64,000 nt of DNA from Ramazzottius varieornatus (GCA_001949185.1 BDGG01000002.1:4640448-4704447), one strand, 5' to 3'. Positions 14,501-26,672 are shown, counted from the first letter of the stretch. The notes: generated by a model not told the origin, from the letters alone. Made by a program: numbers and translations.

Positions 14501-15956
14501 GAAAGATCGGTATAGCAGGCTTGCCTCCAATTTCTTTGTATGAAAGCTATCGATGGAACTTACGCCAAAGAAAGATGCCGTCGCCAGGTCTTATTGTCGA
14601 GGGAGACGGACACTTTGAGCGAGCTGTGGATTCGCTTGTGTAGCATTTCTCCAAGCCTAGAAAAAGGAACAAGACGAGCTATTATACCGATACAGGTTTC
14701 ATTCCGCTTGGCCATTCAACTTGTCATGTTTTGATACTGTACCTTCGGTGTTAACTTGTAAGATGGTCCCTGTTCGCATTACGACGTGAAAGCAGCGGAA
14801 GCAATCACCGGATTCCGTGCTAAAAATACAAAAATATACATTAGACCTTTTCTTCTTAGAAAACCGGAATATTTTGACAAAGATTCCGCCCGGTTCAGCC
14901 AATTGCACAAACTCTAACATGGAGGCGCGCCTGTCAAAGATCAAGCTCGAGGGTACAGATAGTTTAATCTCATGATCAAAATCCTGTGGTATGGAACGTT
15001 TAATTACATACAAGAGGAGAAGGAGCTGTTGATTGATTAGCACATGGAACATAGCATGAAACATGAGATACCTTTTAATTAATGGATACAGAGGAACTTA
15101 TCGGGTGGGGGATTATCCTCACTCGGGTGTGGACTGAACCAGGAAGGACGATCTCGGACAGGCGCGGCATGGAAGAATACAGACAGGACATGACTAATCG
15201 ATCACCGGGGAAAGACGAGTACCCCTGTTCGCCCTATTCGTCTAAGAAAGCGGTAATTCAACCGGAAACAACGCCCTTCCTCCATTCATGATTAATAATA
15301 TTATTTTTTATTCCCGATTCCGAAGTTTGCAGGAAGCAGATGAATCAAACGAGATCGCTGTCTGATAGCGCAGATTGTCACTGTTGTAGGCTGGAAGAAT
15401 GCGTTACTTGGGAAAACGATCTTAGTGTGTTAGTTTGCCTAACGTCCAATCTGCTTATATATTTGGTCATGTGTGCCTCTTTCTGTTGGTTTGCAATAAT
15501 ATTCTGGAGAGGTATGGGCATACCTGATGTGCAGCAGGACGTGTTGGCCGGTGAAGGAGTGGCAGGTGCCCCAGACGGATATTTCTTGCGGTCCAATTTC
15601 CACCTGATCATACTGGACGCGTCCCTCGGTGTCCGTGGATGACTGAACCTGATAAATGCCCCGATACTCGGACGGGAAGTAGCAGGGTTGCTTCTTCTGT
15701 GCCGGTGTGCCGCTGCTACTGATCAAGGTGGCCGTCGAGGCATTTATGCTGGGAGGGGAAGTGGTAAGTGCAGATGAAGTTAATGATGAGGCTGGCGCAG
15801 ATAATAAGACATCATCAGGCCCCAAAGTCAACGATGTCGTCTTGTCTTCATTCCAGTTTCCAGCGGAACTACCACCACTCGAAGCGGAATTCGATACGTG
15901 GAGATGAACAGCTGTTGCGCCTTCTGCAGCCGACAATGACATTGATGTCCCATCAA
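11573..15956 (-). CDS. Secreted/GPI-anchored protein with duplicated DUF7044-DUF7042-DUF7043-type modules
   Basis: Thirteen phase-consistent exons: 15524-15956, 14743-14819, 14564-14656, 13851-14171, 13659-13762, 13262-13586, 12945-13188, 12675-12883, 12405-12617, 12160-12329, 11971-12097, 11743-11904 and 11573-11661 (stop). They encode about 855 residues. The first exon, which should carry ATG and a signal peptide, is not found. The first module has CYFPSEYRG, then CFRCFHVVMRTGTILQV, then CPLDGEF followed by FKCLGTWPGEDG. The second repeats this order with CKFADWMQGNW, YVSCMWARKGDHGTMEYRRG, and CPFLGELEAEL followed by FRCISSWNDKGYN. The C-terminus is a spacer of small residues and then a hydrophobic tail (LNCIAFLIATLAAL) ending at the stop, which suggests GPI attachment. 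I matched the cysteine-rich modules to arthropod/nematode DUF704x families from memory. The molecular role is unknown. Part of a palindromic repeat lies in the 14820-15523 intron. Confidence 0.78.
15380..15440. repeat. 100-bp palindromic repeat, half copy, in intron of DUF704x-type gene
   Basis: Centre and right arm only: GGCTGGAAG, GCGTTACTTGGGAAAACGAT and TTAGTTTGCC. The left arm is missing. Confidence 0.6.
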
Positions 15957-16174
15957 CTATAAAACACACACAGAAAAAAGATCAGAGCAGGTCATCCATC
16001 GTCAATATTAAAATTGACCACATCACAATGGCAGACGGTTCATGTGAACGGTAGAAATACAGTGAGCAGCCAAAAGTGCAGCTGTTTGAAAATTTCTTCC
16101 AACAAGGAAATCATCCCTATTATACATGCGACGGAAAGGTCACACAGTGTTGCTTGTTGATGTAGTCTTCCGCC

Positions 16175-16212
16175 ATTTTCGTATTGGATGATTTTCGTAT
16201 TGGATGATTTTC
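16175..16212. repeat. 16-bp tandem duplication (2.4 units)
   Basis: The unit ATTTTCGTATTGGATG occurs twice back to back and then begins a third time (ATTTTC). It has no visible coding role. Confidence 0.9.
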
Positions 16213-17670
16213 AAGCCCGAATTTATCGAATATACTGAATTTTAGTTTCGGTTTTTCGACAGGTGCGTTTTGGTATAGAATTTTGAGAATAACAGACAAA
16301 ATCAATCCATTGTTAGGATATGCGAAGCATATGCCGGAAGGTAGCGAAGCGGAAGTAGTTGGATTGGACGCTGGCCGAATGCTAATCAGATGTTTGAACA
16401 CTGCACCGGTAGTGATTCAATGAGTGAGGGTAATTCGCCATGCAGGACATGCTGTGAAATGCATTTCAGACCACTTAATTATTGATATAACCCGCCATTG
16501 TTCCCGCGGTGCAGCCTAGTGAAAGCCGGGGCAGCTCGATGGTCCTTGAACTGGCCAAGCGCCGTATGGGTCCTCGAGGAAAGTGGATGGCCCACCCCGG
16601 GACTCTTTCGACCGACGACGCCCTCCTTCTGCCCAAGCTCGTGGTGTGCCAACAAGCACTATAGGCCTCTCCCAACCATAACTTGATTACACTGTGATTA
16701 TCGATAAAGCTCCTTTCAACCCACAGTACCTCATTGTCCTGCTGGCGTCTTTTGGGAGAGGCCAAAGTTAAGACAACACAGTCGTTCAAGTTCACGCTTT
16801 GGTTCACGCCTGGTTGCAGGCTCTATGGTCGCCTCTTCTTCGTTCATTTGGGAAAGGCGAAAGAAAGACCAGAGGCCGTAACCATAAGGTACTAAAAAAT
16901 TGTTTTGCTACAGTAGCCTTTCGCGGTTCAAGTCAATAGATTTCGTTACTTTATAACACTAATGAAAATCGGGTCAAGAAAGATTTACGAGCTTTTCTGA
17001 GCTGGTTATGATTTTATATTGTGAAATATATAGGTTTGTTTGAACATGGAAATATTTATTGTAAGATGAAACTGGAATGAGAGGGCGTCATGTGTTCGCT
17101 CAACTTTCCTGCGTCGGACAAAAGGTCTTTTGCTGACATTCCGCGTTTGATCAAAGGCGAAATTCCATTTTATTATTCAAAGCCTCCGTTCCTATGTTAG
17201 CCCATTCTGTCTTCACACCTGTGAGCCGAACATGATACCCTGTTCAAAACTGTCATGAATTTATCAATAGGTAAAGTCGATCATTCAGACACGTGTGGCA
17301 CGGAGGACCGATCAAGCTGGACATGCCGGCATGCAAAGTATCGAACGAAATGTCCCGCCAACACAGCTCGAGGAATGGTCAAGCGTCTATTTGAGCCCGT
17401 GACAGCTATTTCCGAAATGAATCATTCTCCCAAACGGACACCCCGATTATATTACCTATCGACAGATATCTGATACGCGGACCTTTCAGCGGCAAAAACG
17501 ATGTCCCCACGTAAATTAACCATCAATGTCGCACAACGCAAATGACTTTGCTACCGAAGAAGATGGGAAAAGATGTTTCGATACGATAACAGCCTATAAT
17601 AAACCAAAACGATGGGAGTTCCTCTGTGACCCGGCGCATCTGTACTATTGGATTCCCGCATCAATTGAGA

Positions 17671-17780
17671 AGTTGGCAAATAATTTTACAAAGTTTGTCA
17701 TGTCGAATGGTGCAGTCTTTCCTGGTTACAGGCTGACAGTGTGCGCAACTTGGGGAAAAGATTCGGGTGGTTCATTCCCG
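17671..17780. repeat. 100-bp palindromic repeat, diverged copy
   Basis: GGCAAATAATTTTACAAAG, GGTTACAGGCTGACAGTG and TGCGCAACTTGGGGAAAAGA keep the family order. It is intergenic. Confidence 0.55.
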
Positions 17781-20700
17781 ACGCTCCAAATTTGCGGTTA
17801 AATTCGGTCTCTCCGATGCGCGACCTCATTGAAACGGAATTCGAAAAATATTCAGGTGAAAATGTATGGCTTGAAAGTGGTTCAATGACGGTCGCGCCAT
17901 AATGTCCATTAGGAACCTGTGAGAGCGATCATTTTCAGAGATTTGTAAAAGAGGAGGGGAAGGTATTTTGCCACAAGGGAGGAAAATGAAAAGCCTGACC
18001 TGTCCTACCCTAATCATTTCTCCGCCAATATTTGTGGCTGCCTTAATCAAGCAGCTGCCACGCCACGAGGGAAGATTACCGGGGAGACCAGCCAGACAGC
18101 TGACATAGCCACATAAAATGCGAATCTCATGTTTAACAGTGTGTCAAACAGCGGATTCTTTTAATTTTATCTGTGGATAATCTGGCCCGTAAGTCGAGGT
18201 TTGGCCAGTTGCCTTAACCAAATATTACCCTCTCCAAACCGGCATGTCTTGTTTTGCAATGTGGCCCGCTGCTGGCAGGGGTTCTTGTTGTCAGCCACTT
18301 TATCATTGAGCGTCTCGAATGTTTATCAGCTAGCGATACCTTTTCATCTTGGAGCTTCACCTCTTTCACAGACACCGGCCAGCACTTTATCATCAAGACA
18401 TTTCCAGCCTACTTGACCATTCCAAGATATGTCCCCTCAAGTACCCCCACCATCTCCACTCCAAGACTAGCCATTTTGTAGCTAGCTAGCTGGTTATTAG
18501 GGGAGGTTGTCCGTTTGAATTGAACAAGGCATGTTACTTGGTTAGTTATTCCTCAATCTAAACTCTGATGTATGGTTTAGGTGCCACGCCCAAATTTGCT
18601 ACTCGATTAAAAGCCCTCAGTTTCGCCATTGCCGAGCATATCGCATGTTGGAATTTCGAAATCTTTTGACTATTCATGCATACAGAATGGTGGACCAGAT
18701 TCTGCTCAGAATTCTGTAACGAGCGGCAGACTTCACCATAATAAAATTCCCATAATCCTTTACAGAAGTTTTATGGCCGGAAGCCACTGGATATCGAGCA
18801 CTGCTCAACAACTACGATTGCTGTGCATGAAATCGTTTCGATGTCTACTGAGTAAACCACCGAACCTGGTTTGAACTTTGAAGAGTGTGATTTGTTCTTG
18901 AGTATCAGACTGAAAATCCGCTACAAACGTTTTTGGAGTGTGCTCCAGCGAGTTGCGGGATTTTTAAAATCGAGCAGTGCTGCTGGATGAAGAAGCGGCG
19001 ACCATTCAAATGAAGAATGCCAACAAAAAAAGGCCGGCGTTTATGTGAGACTTTTAAGCACAACATCGTTTCGTGCTAAATTTAGCGTGTTACGTGACAA
19101 TTAAGTCAGGCATAGCATCGCTGCAAAGGGGAGCGGCGCTATAAAGGCTTTGGTGGGAAACGATGCGCAACTGTTGATGACAAGTTCACAGTTGCCGTGC
19201 GCGCACTAATGACTTCCGTTCACGTTCGCCTCTGTATGCTTATCTACATGGTCAAGCATGCCCCAGCGAAGACAAGCCAAAGTTGGAAAGTCTCAATTAC
19301 CATACCTGAAGCAAAGGTTCTTGACAGCAAAATTAGCGGAATGATGCAGAGATCGTTGAGGAAAGACATCTTCCGAGTTCCCGAAAAAATGGTCGAAAAT
19401 CTGTGAAATTTGGGAGTTAGAAGGAATCGAAACCTTCAAGAACCAACTGCAGCAGAATGAATCGGTGAACAATTGTTGTACAACAAAATACCTACAAAGA
19501 ATGCACGAATACCAGTGGGACAGTCTAAAAGGCGTCAGTGCAGAGAAACTTCGCACGACATCCCGTTGAGGTCGGCGAGAGATTCCACAATCTTGAACTC
19601 CAGGTTTTGTTTGAAGATGGATGGGAAAAGGAGATCAGAAGATTCCAGGGACGCTTCACTACAAAGTAGCTGGACTCATCTGCCCAAGAACGCAAAGTGG
19701 TATATGCGACAGGAAAGAGCGAAACTGACCAGCTCAGAAAGAGTAAATAACGTTAACAGATGAGATGGAGCGTTGATATGAGTGAAGTAGGAACCGATGG
19801 TGGCCAGGTAAGTGCAACACGATACCCAACTTCTCACTCGTAACATTAACATTCAGCTTTGATTGTTCAGTTCGGACTGTGGGGCTGAACATACTTACTT
19901 CAGAGAGGAGAACGGATGGATGGTCGAGTTGAGCAGAGCGAGCACGGATGGGGACGGACAAGTTTCGCCTTGCTGGTCACATTTTCGCTTCCGAATGGAC
20001 TGATTGGAACGACCAAGTGGAAGGAAGAGCGCGCGTTAATCAGCTACCATAATACAAGCGTACCAAATTACTCGTCGACCAAAGAGCTGAACGGAAATGA
20101 CAAAGAAGAATGCCGGGTACTTACTTGCTTCATTTTGCCTCCCGCGAAACTTTCAATGGCCAGCGCGTTTACTTCCCTCCTTACCCAATTTCACCATGCA
20201 GGATACCGTTGCTTTTCTTTACCACCAAAATGGAGGAAAAATTCCTAGATAGAAAATTGACAAGAAGAAATACAGAAAAAGTACGCGATGACTTTTTTGG
20301 CGGTGTCTTACCGAAGCTCCGTACGGACCGCTGTCCATTGTGAATCCTCCGGAACGTTAAATGGCTTTTCTGCGAACAATAAAACGTGGTCATACAAAGC
20401 GGTTCAATGAGCGCGGAAAGAAAGGATGTAAGTTAGGTACGAGTAATGAATAAGATTTCTCTTAGCAAATACATACCTTAGAGGACAACTATGAGCGTGA
20501 AGGAAATGCTAAAGAGCCAACAGTAAATACCGGCACTGATGAGACACCTTGGAGGGTCCCGAAGACAATGGGCGACGAAATGTTGATCATACTACACTCA
20601 TTCAACGCTCTCCAAGTGATGGCTGAATGTGCTGACAGGGACAAGTTAACAAATCTATCGCGATGACAATGAGCATTAATTACGTGAAACCACCCTTTTT

Positions 20701-20953
20701 GCTCCCCGCTACCACATCGCAGTTCAGTCCTCCAAACAGAGGAACAAGTCGCAACCTGCTGGAGGGTCGGCAAAAGAGATTTACTGCTTCTTGGACAAAC
20801 CCGCGTGGCGGCCCACAGGGAAAACTACGCGACCAAACGTATGCCGGTTCATAGAGAACGGCTGTCCAACTCGCGTGAACCCGCATACCGACGCACCGGA
20901 GAACGCACCCGATTTAGTGTATGTAGGATCATGAGAAACGGCTATTTTTTGTT

Positions 20954-20989
20954 GATTTGCCTCCCATTTCCCAGAATGGGAGGCAAATC
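20954..20989. repeat. Perfect 15-bp inverted repeat with 6-nt loop
   Basis: GATTTGCCTCCCATT at 20954-20968 is exactly complementary to AATGGGAGGCAAATC at 20975-20989, with loop TCCCAG. It is intergenic, about 500 bp downstream of the LMBR1 stop, and does not belong to the 100-bp palindrome family. Confidence 0.9.
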
Positions 20990-21495
20990 GTGTTTTGGAT
21001 GCGGTGTTCAGAAGATTGCGTTTGGCAGCTTTACAGCATCTATTACTAGCTAGTGGTTCTGACCACTGGGAAGGCCGAGCAAATGAGGCAAAAGACTATA
21101 GGCCACACATTTCTACTGCGTTACGTTGCAGTTAGAAAATTTCTGTTGCCCGGATCAAGTTACGCATTTGTTTTCAGTACAGAGTTTGCGATATGTAAAA
21201 GCTCGAACAATCTGATCGTCCATTGATATCTCGACAGACTTAAAAAGGCCTCGCTTCGCTCAGCCTGAAAACCTGATGACTAGATCGACCAGTGACCTCA
21301 AGAGTCAAAACTGAAAAAAAGAGAAAAGGGACCGTAAAGAAATAAAAACTCCAATTAAATTTTGATGAGTTTACACGATCGAAAACATTTGAAAGTAAGA
21401 AAAGGCTAACTCTCGTCAAAGTACAACATGTCTGTGCATTCTACAGAGAGAATGTACAACTAGAACTGGGATAACAATCTGGCTATGGTCAGTGG

Positions 21496-24025
21496 TCAGT
21501 CTTGTTTACTGAAACCATAGCCATTTTTTGTTGAGAGATAGAGTAATTTGGAGGCGACTGGTTCGATCAAGCGCTCCTTCAGAGCGGAATTGCCTGAACG
21601 CTGAGCAACTTTCTTCATGCCCGATGTCCCCAGTTTCAGTCTCTGGCAGATGCTCTGCCATACTGCGTTGGTGGCATGGGCTGTCAACGCCAAGACTGAC
21701 AATACCAAGTAGGCAATGTTATACCTGCCGACAGCAAACAAGAGGGAAGATTACTCAACCGGTGGTCATCTCGTAAAATATCTTTTGGTTGTAAAGCGCA
21801 GTCAAGCTTACCCCACAATAACACGCAGGTTCCGCAGCCAGCTGATGTGCACAAAGTTGCCGAGGAGATCAAAGTTTGTGATGCCTGTAAAAGATCTAAC
21901 CATCAGTGCCGTCAAACAAAATCATAACAAGCATTCAACAAGAAGATCCATTCCCGGCAGATTACTGCCTAAGTTATGTGTCAAATTACCAATAGTTCAC
22001 AGGAAAGATTCATACCTAGTACTCGCGCAAACAGCGGTAAAGCGGAGCTCAAGAGCAAGATCAAAGCGCAGTTCGCCACGATCTGCGGTAACGACGTTTC
22101 ATGGACCCGCGGAATTAGGCGATGCATTCCGGGCAACGAGTAAAAGCCCACCATGAACGCCACAACAGTATACCTGAAAGAACAAAGTGAATGTAACGTT
22201 CAAATTTCAAATGTGTCAAAAGCAGCATTTAGACATGTGAAGTGAAATCGGAGGTCCACCTTTACCCGATGATGAGAATTTCGAGGACGGCTCCCAGCAT
22301 TCCCAGACTAGAGAGTGAAGTAATACCGACATCGGCGAGGCGTGAAACACCAGGAAGATCACGAAGACCAAACGTCAGAGACACCAGGTTAACGAAGCAC
22401 ACGAGGATACAAAAGCTCTGTTCGGAAGCAACGGGCAAAGAATTAGCGGGTCACTGGAGGAAGGCCGAACAATTGTGCCTGTAGCTTCTTACCGTCCAAA
22501 TCATCATGAGCAACATGAGCAAAGGGTACAGGAGTGTACGCCGGAAGAAAGAGGAGTTCAGGTACTCTTCAAGCTCCTCCTCAAGAAAGGGACTGTCATC
22601 TTGCGACTCCCTACTTGGACTCGAGCTCGACAGATCTAACCGAGAGCCGTCGAATATCCCGCTAACGTAGTCCATCGATACGTCAGCCGCCGACTGTAAC
22701 GAGAAACCCAGCAAGACCTTTAGATGCTAGTCACTATCCAAATCACTCAAACAGCGGACCGGAAGTAAAACTCACCAGTGGACGGCGAACCAGCTTTCCG
22801 GTTATTGCGAACATTTTGGCATATCCTCTTGGAGTCGATACTAGAACGAGCCATTACGTGATAACCAGACAACGATAACACACCATAGAATATAATATCG
22901 AATTTACCCAAAAGGATGAGGGCGCCAATGAAAGACAAGCAGGTATACAGCCACGGAAGGTGAGAGTCCCTCAGACCTGGAAGGAAAAGACCGCTGTGTA
23001 CGGTAGAATTTCTTTAGGGATGAAAAAAGTTCACGCACCCGAGAAAGACAGAAGACTCCATACAGCGTCATAGCTGAGGAGGTTGTAAAGCAACAGAGCA
23101 AATCCAAGCACGAAGATGAAGACGTAGAGCACTGTCAGGAGCGCCTCCTTGATCCGTGCGTATATTCCCTAAAAACGGGACATATACGTAGCGAACATTT
23201 TTACCTAGAGAACCATTATGTCCATACCTTTTTGGACCCAGCGAAGCCTTCTGATTCCGACATGAAATAGGCGAAAATTAAAGTGGCTAAAGCGATGTTG
23301 GAGAAGATGGATATGATGTTCCATAGGCCTAACGACAATGAAGCTAATGATTAGTAACTGTCTGCTCCGGTCGTGGCACTCCCCTTTCTTCAACGCTCTT
23401 CAGAGGCCTCACCATGGATCAACGACGAGCTGATCCACTGAAAGTAGTAGCTGTCCGGATAGCTATGCATTATCTCGTTGGCCACCACGGAAAATGGCAA
23501 GAGTAAAATAGCTCCTTCTGACACCGTAAGCGCCACCGTGCTCGCCAAAACCCTATCACGAGCACATACGCAAAATTAAAAATACCAAACGTTGGGTCTC
23601 GAAAATGGTAAAGATCAGAGTTTGTATATTAGTAGATCAGATTGTACAGGAATCGAGTAGCGAAGGCATCGTCGTCCACAACTTGAACAAGGTGAGTCTG
23701 ATCCAATTCGATATCCTGTTTTCTTCGATACTTGCATATCAAGAAGTAGGCGAAGCAGGAGAGAGGCAGCAGGAAGGTGAATATCACCTATAACGGGACA
23801 TCAAAGTGGTTGTATTGACCTGCGGTGGAAAAAACGTAAACAAACAGGAGCCAATATCAGCTACAAAGCTCAAAACCATGACATCAACACTGTCCGCAGT
23901 GTCGTTCAGAGTCTGTCCTCGCTCGTGAGCAGGTATCATACCGTTATGTCGCGAGTCAGATCCTCAAACTTCTCGATGTCTGCGAGGCGTCCATGTCTCC
24001 TGTGTCTGGGCACTTCTTGCTCCAT
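21496..24025 (-). CDS. LMBR1: LMBR1/LIMR family multipass membrane protein
   Basis: Twelve exons give a complete 508-residue model: 23942-24025, 23648-23787, 23413-23552, 23228-23328, 23039-23168, 22908-22976, 22776-22825, 22493-22693, 22266-22417, 22016-22173, 21812-21884 and 21496-21724. All lengths and phases agree. Family signatures include SEGAILLLPFSVVANEI, YYFQWISSSLIHGLWN, SESEGFAG, LSSLGMLGAVLEI, VGFYSL, NCALILLLSSALPLFARVLG and NFDLLGNF. About nine hydrophobic spans are visible. Relatives are plasma-membrane receptor-like proteins (LIMR for lipocalin-1). The central exon 22493-22693, where vertebrate members have a coiled coil, is instead a Ser/Asp/Glu-rich segment before a hydrophobic span. 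The start ATG is at 24025, about 50 bp from the proposed start of the divergent KH gene. Confidence 0.95.
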
Positions 24026-24074
24026 GGATAAGCGATGCTCTCGATCAGCTATATGTAAGCAGCTAAGTGGCCAG

Positions 24075-26510
24075 ATGAGAGAGCTGGTGAACAATGATGT
24101 TCAGTTGATTAAACACCGAGATCACTCGCTACGGCTTCTGAAGATCCACCATCATCTAGTCCCGTCGGCGGAGCAAGCGACATTCCCAGAGCTGTTGCTT
24201 GTATGTCTGGAAGATCTTGAGAAGGGCAGTTGACTATGTTGACTTTGCTCAGTTGGTCAACAATGTTGTCAGCTGGAAAGGACAGGATCGCACGCTGAGG
24301 AGGACATTGCGGAAAATCCAGGCGGAAACGGTTTTGGACGGTGCGTTACTATTGCTTGAACCTGTGGATAAGGTTGGAGGAAAATCAGACATGATGGCAG
24401 AAAACTACGCTAGAGCCTAGAGGGAACAAATCATATCGCCATCGGAAGTTCGGAACGTTTCCTTCTGGCGATAGCTGTAGTGGTCTCCAGTGTTCGGCAG
24501 GTAAACATTCCGGTACCCCGATTGAACCTCATCAATCCGAACCATTTCGGGTCTTTACCATGATATGGCGAGCCATGCTGCGTAGCACGGAATTTTTACC
24601 TGGTTAACACTGGGGGTATCATTCACAGCAGTGCTACGATTCACAGCAACACGCCCCCTAGTTTTCAACTGGTACCGCGTATCACGGTACCACGATTCCT
24701 CATCGGTGGCCGTAGGGATAAGGTTAACGCGATGCTCGGCCACATCCATTAACCCCCGACAGCCAAGACGGGGCTTCTGGGAAGGTTGCAGAACAAGGCA
24801 GTGTTATGGTGAACGAGCTACGTCCTCTCGTTTCAAACAATATCACCACACTTTGTGATCATTGGGAAGTGGTCTTCTTCTGCCTTTGAAGTCTAATTCT
24901 GTAATCACTTCGAAGCTAGAGAAATGGTTTCTCTTTGCAGATTATCGTGCGCGGCAAGATTCATAACGTCATTTTAAGAGCTCAGAAAGTTCGGGTAAGT
25001 TTTCGCAGTTTCCTGGTTTTAGGTCGTTTCTTAGATTAACCACGCAATCCTTCGTTCACCTGTTCAATACCGACCTTTCTTGTCAAGTAAAGAAATTCGT
25101 CAAGTAAACAGATTCGTCTCTTGGCTGATGCAGGAAGCAGTGCCGTTCAACTTTGTCTACACCGTCCAGCAGATGCACTACTTTCGGCGATCGGTTCTGT
25201 ATCCGCAGCTAGTGGAGGAAATTTCCAAACCAGTGGGGTGTTTGGTGTCGAAGCGAACTATGCTATGAAGGAGAACGGGGAAATGCGGGTCTTCCTACGC
25301 GGTCCACAGTCTCCACGTACCTTGCTGGGCGTTCGAACCATCTGCAAGATGTTTTCCGCGTCTCTTCAGGTTCGTACTTCCCCCGAAATCCCCGAATCTA
25401 TTTGAACCAGTAATGATGAGTTCTGTTTTTACCGTGAAAATAACTTTCTTTTGTCTGACATCTACGTGTTTGTTTTCCGTAGGAGGAGCACCAGGTTACT
25501 CAGTCGATATGCGTCCACCCAAACAGCCAGTCTTCCATGTGGGTCTTCTGTGACGGCGAACGATGGCTGAAGATGCTGTCCCGGGTAACTGGTGTCCAGA
25601 TTGCCTTCCCGAATCCACGCGGGAATAACGGGGACAAGCAAATCGTTACCATTTCTGGTTCCGTCCATGGCATGGCTGTTGCTTGGTTCGTTCTGATGGT
25701 ACTGTACAGCCAAGACAGTACTTCCTCGTTCCAAAATATGACGAGCAGAATATCTAGGTTAAACGTGCGTCTTGTTTCAGTCGATGATGCCGGTCGCGCT
25801 TCGACTCAACATCCCGCCGCACTTGGACGAACCTAGTCTCCGAGGTAAGTATCTTCGAGAACAAAGTTGTTTGGATATCTTGTTCGAAATTGTTCGAAAG
25901 GAAGTTTCATGCTTTTGCAGCTCTTCACCCACATATCACCAAGGACCTCCACGTTAACTTCCTGGCTCCTCGCTCGGTTCCGGCCTCAGAAGAACAGGAG
26001 GTAGAAATGTTCTTTATGTAGATCTGGTATTTTGAATGTGAAACAACTTCAAGTGAATCGCACTTGGAGGGACGTGGGCAGGTAATTTGAACCAGACCGT
26101 TCTTCCAGGAGGCGCACACTTCTACGTGGTAACAACAGAACCGTGCGCCGCTTGATATAGCGATGCTGGCTCGTGTTTGAAATACTCTACGTGTACTGTA
26201 AAACCAAGATCCTTTTTGAAGGATCTTAATCTTGCTTTCAACAACTACTCGGTGCAGAAGCGAGCGCCCATGAAGGAGGTGAAGACGGAGAAGGAGGTGA
26301 AGACGGTGAAGGAGGTGAAGATGGAGAACCTACCCGAATCAGAGTTATTATGCTGATTTGGACACTCTCGTCGAGACGTCTGCTCCGTCCACACCGCAAC
26401 GCTTCAAAATAGGAAAAACCGTAAAAGAAGCAAAGTGGTTACTGTTGTTAGCCTTACTCCAGCTGATCAAGCTATCGTCGACTCTCCTGCAGTCCAACAG
26501 CCTGCCAGTT
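24075..26510 (+). CDS. BicC: Bicaudal-C-like multi-KH RNA-binding protein (incomplete 3' end)
   Basis: Phase-consistent exons are 24253-24340, 24421-24500, 24941-24994, 25112-25369, 25483-25698, 25781-25844, 25921-26000 and 26343-26510. A possible first exon is 24075-24200. KH/KH-like strand-helix blocks appear in Bicaudal-C order: ENG-MRVFLRG-QSP, then VTQSICVHPN, WLKMLSRVTGVQIAFPNP, QIVTISGSVHGM, LMSMMPVALRLNI, and a last RFKIGKTVKEAK-WLLLLAL. The alignment to Bicaudal-C between the last KH pair is nearly gap-free by eye. Bicaudal-C binds and silences mRNAs in the cytoplasm and normally ends in a SAM domain. I did not find a SAM domain here. The GXXG loops are weak or absent (for example CDGERW in place of MGRNGS), so RNA binding may be altered. 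The 26001-26342 intron holds a palindromic repeat and an 18-bp repeat. Confidence 0.62.
26069..26170. repeat. 100-bp palindromic repeat, in proposed KH-gene intron
   Basis: CAGGAGGCGCACACTTC and GTGCGCCGCTTGATA are the facing core halves. It lies inside the 26001-26342 intron. Confidence 0.75.
26272..26325. repeat. Three 18-bp tandem units
   Basis: Three copies of GAAGGAGGTGAAGACGGA with one or two changes lie just before the proposed acceptor at 26341-26342. They stay open in frame (KEV-KTE type) and could be translated if the acceptor at 26257-26258 were used instead. Confidence 0.85.
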
Positions 26511-26672
26511 GTAAGAGCTGCAAAGATTGACATTGTATCGATCGATTTCATCCATCAGTCCGGAATAACGATAGTTAGTCCCAGATCTAACTGTTGACAA
26601 AACGTCATGAACTGGACGAGTTGGCAACGACGTGTTGGTGCGGTATAGTCTCAAAATCACCCTCAGGGAAGA

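Larger units (their letters stand above)
15957..21495. other. Intergenic region, no recognised gene
   Basis: The missing 5' exon of the DUF704x-type gene should lie at the left end of this stretch. I see no family-level coding signal elsewhere. It holds a 16-bp tandem repeat (16175-16212), a palindromic repeat copy (about 17671-17780) and a perfect 15-bp stem hairpin (20954-20989). Confidence 0.4.

Noticed and set aside
21480-21523. 9-bp hairpin (TGGCTATGG/CCATAGCCA) at the LMBR1 stop
   Set aside because: Half of it is coding sequence for the last residues. A 9-bp stem with a long loop is within chance expectation.
25226-25236. Apparent frameshift in the Bicaudal-C-like exon
   Set aside because: Starting the exon at the acceptor before 25112 in phase 0 gives one open frame through the whole exon that matches Bicaudal-C on both sides. 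The shift arose from following the wrong frame.
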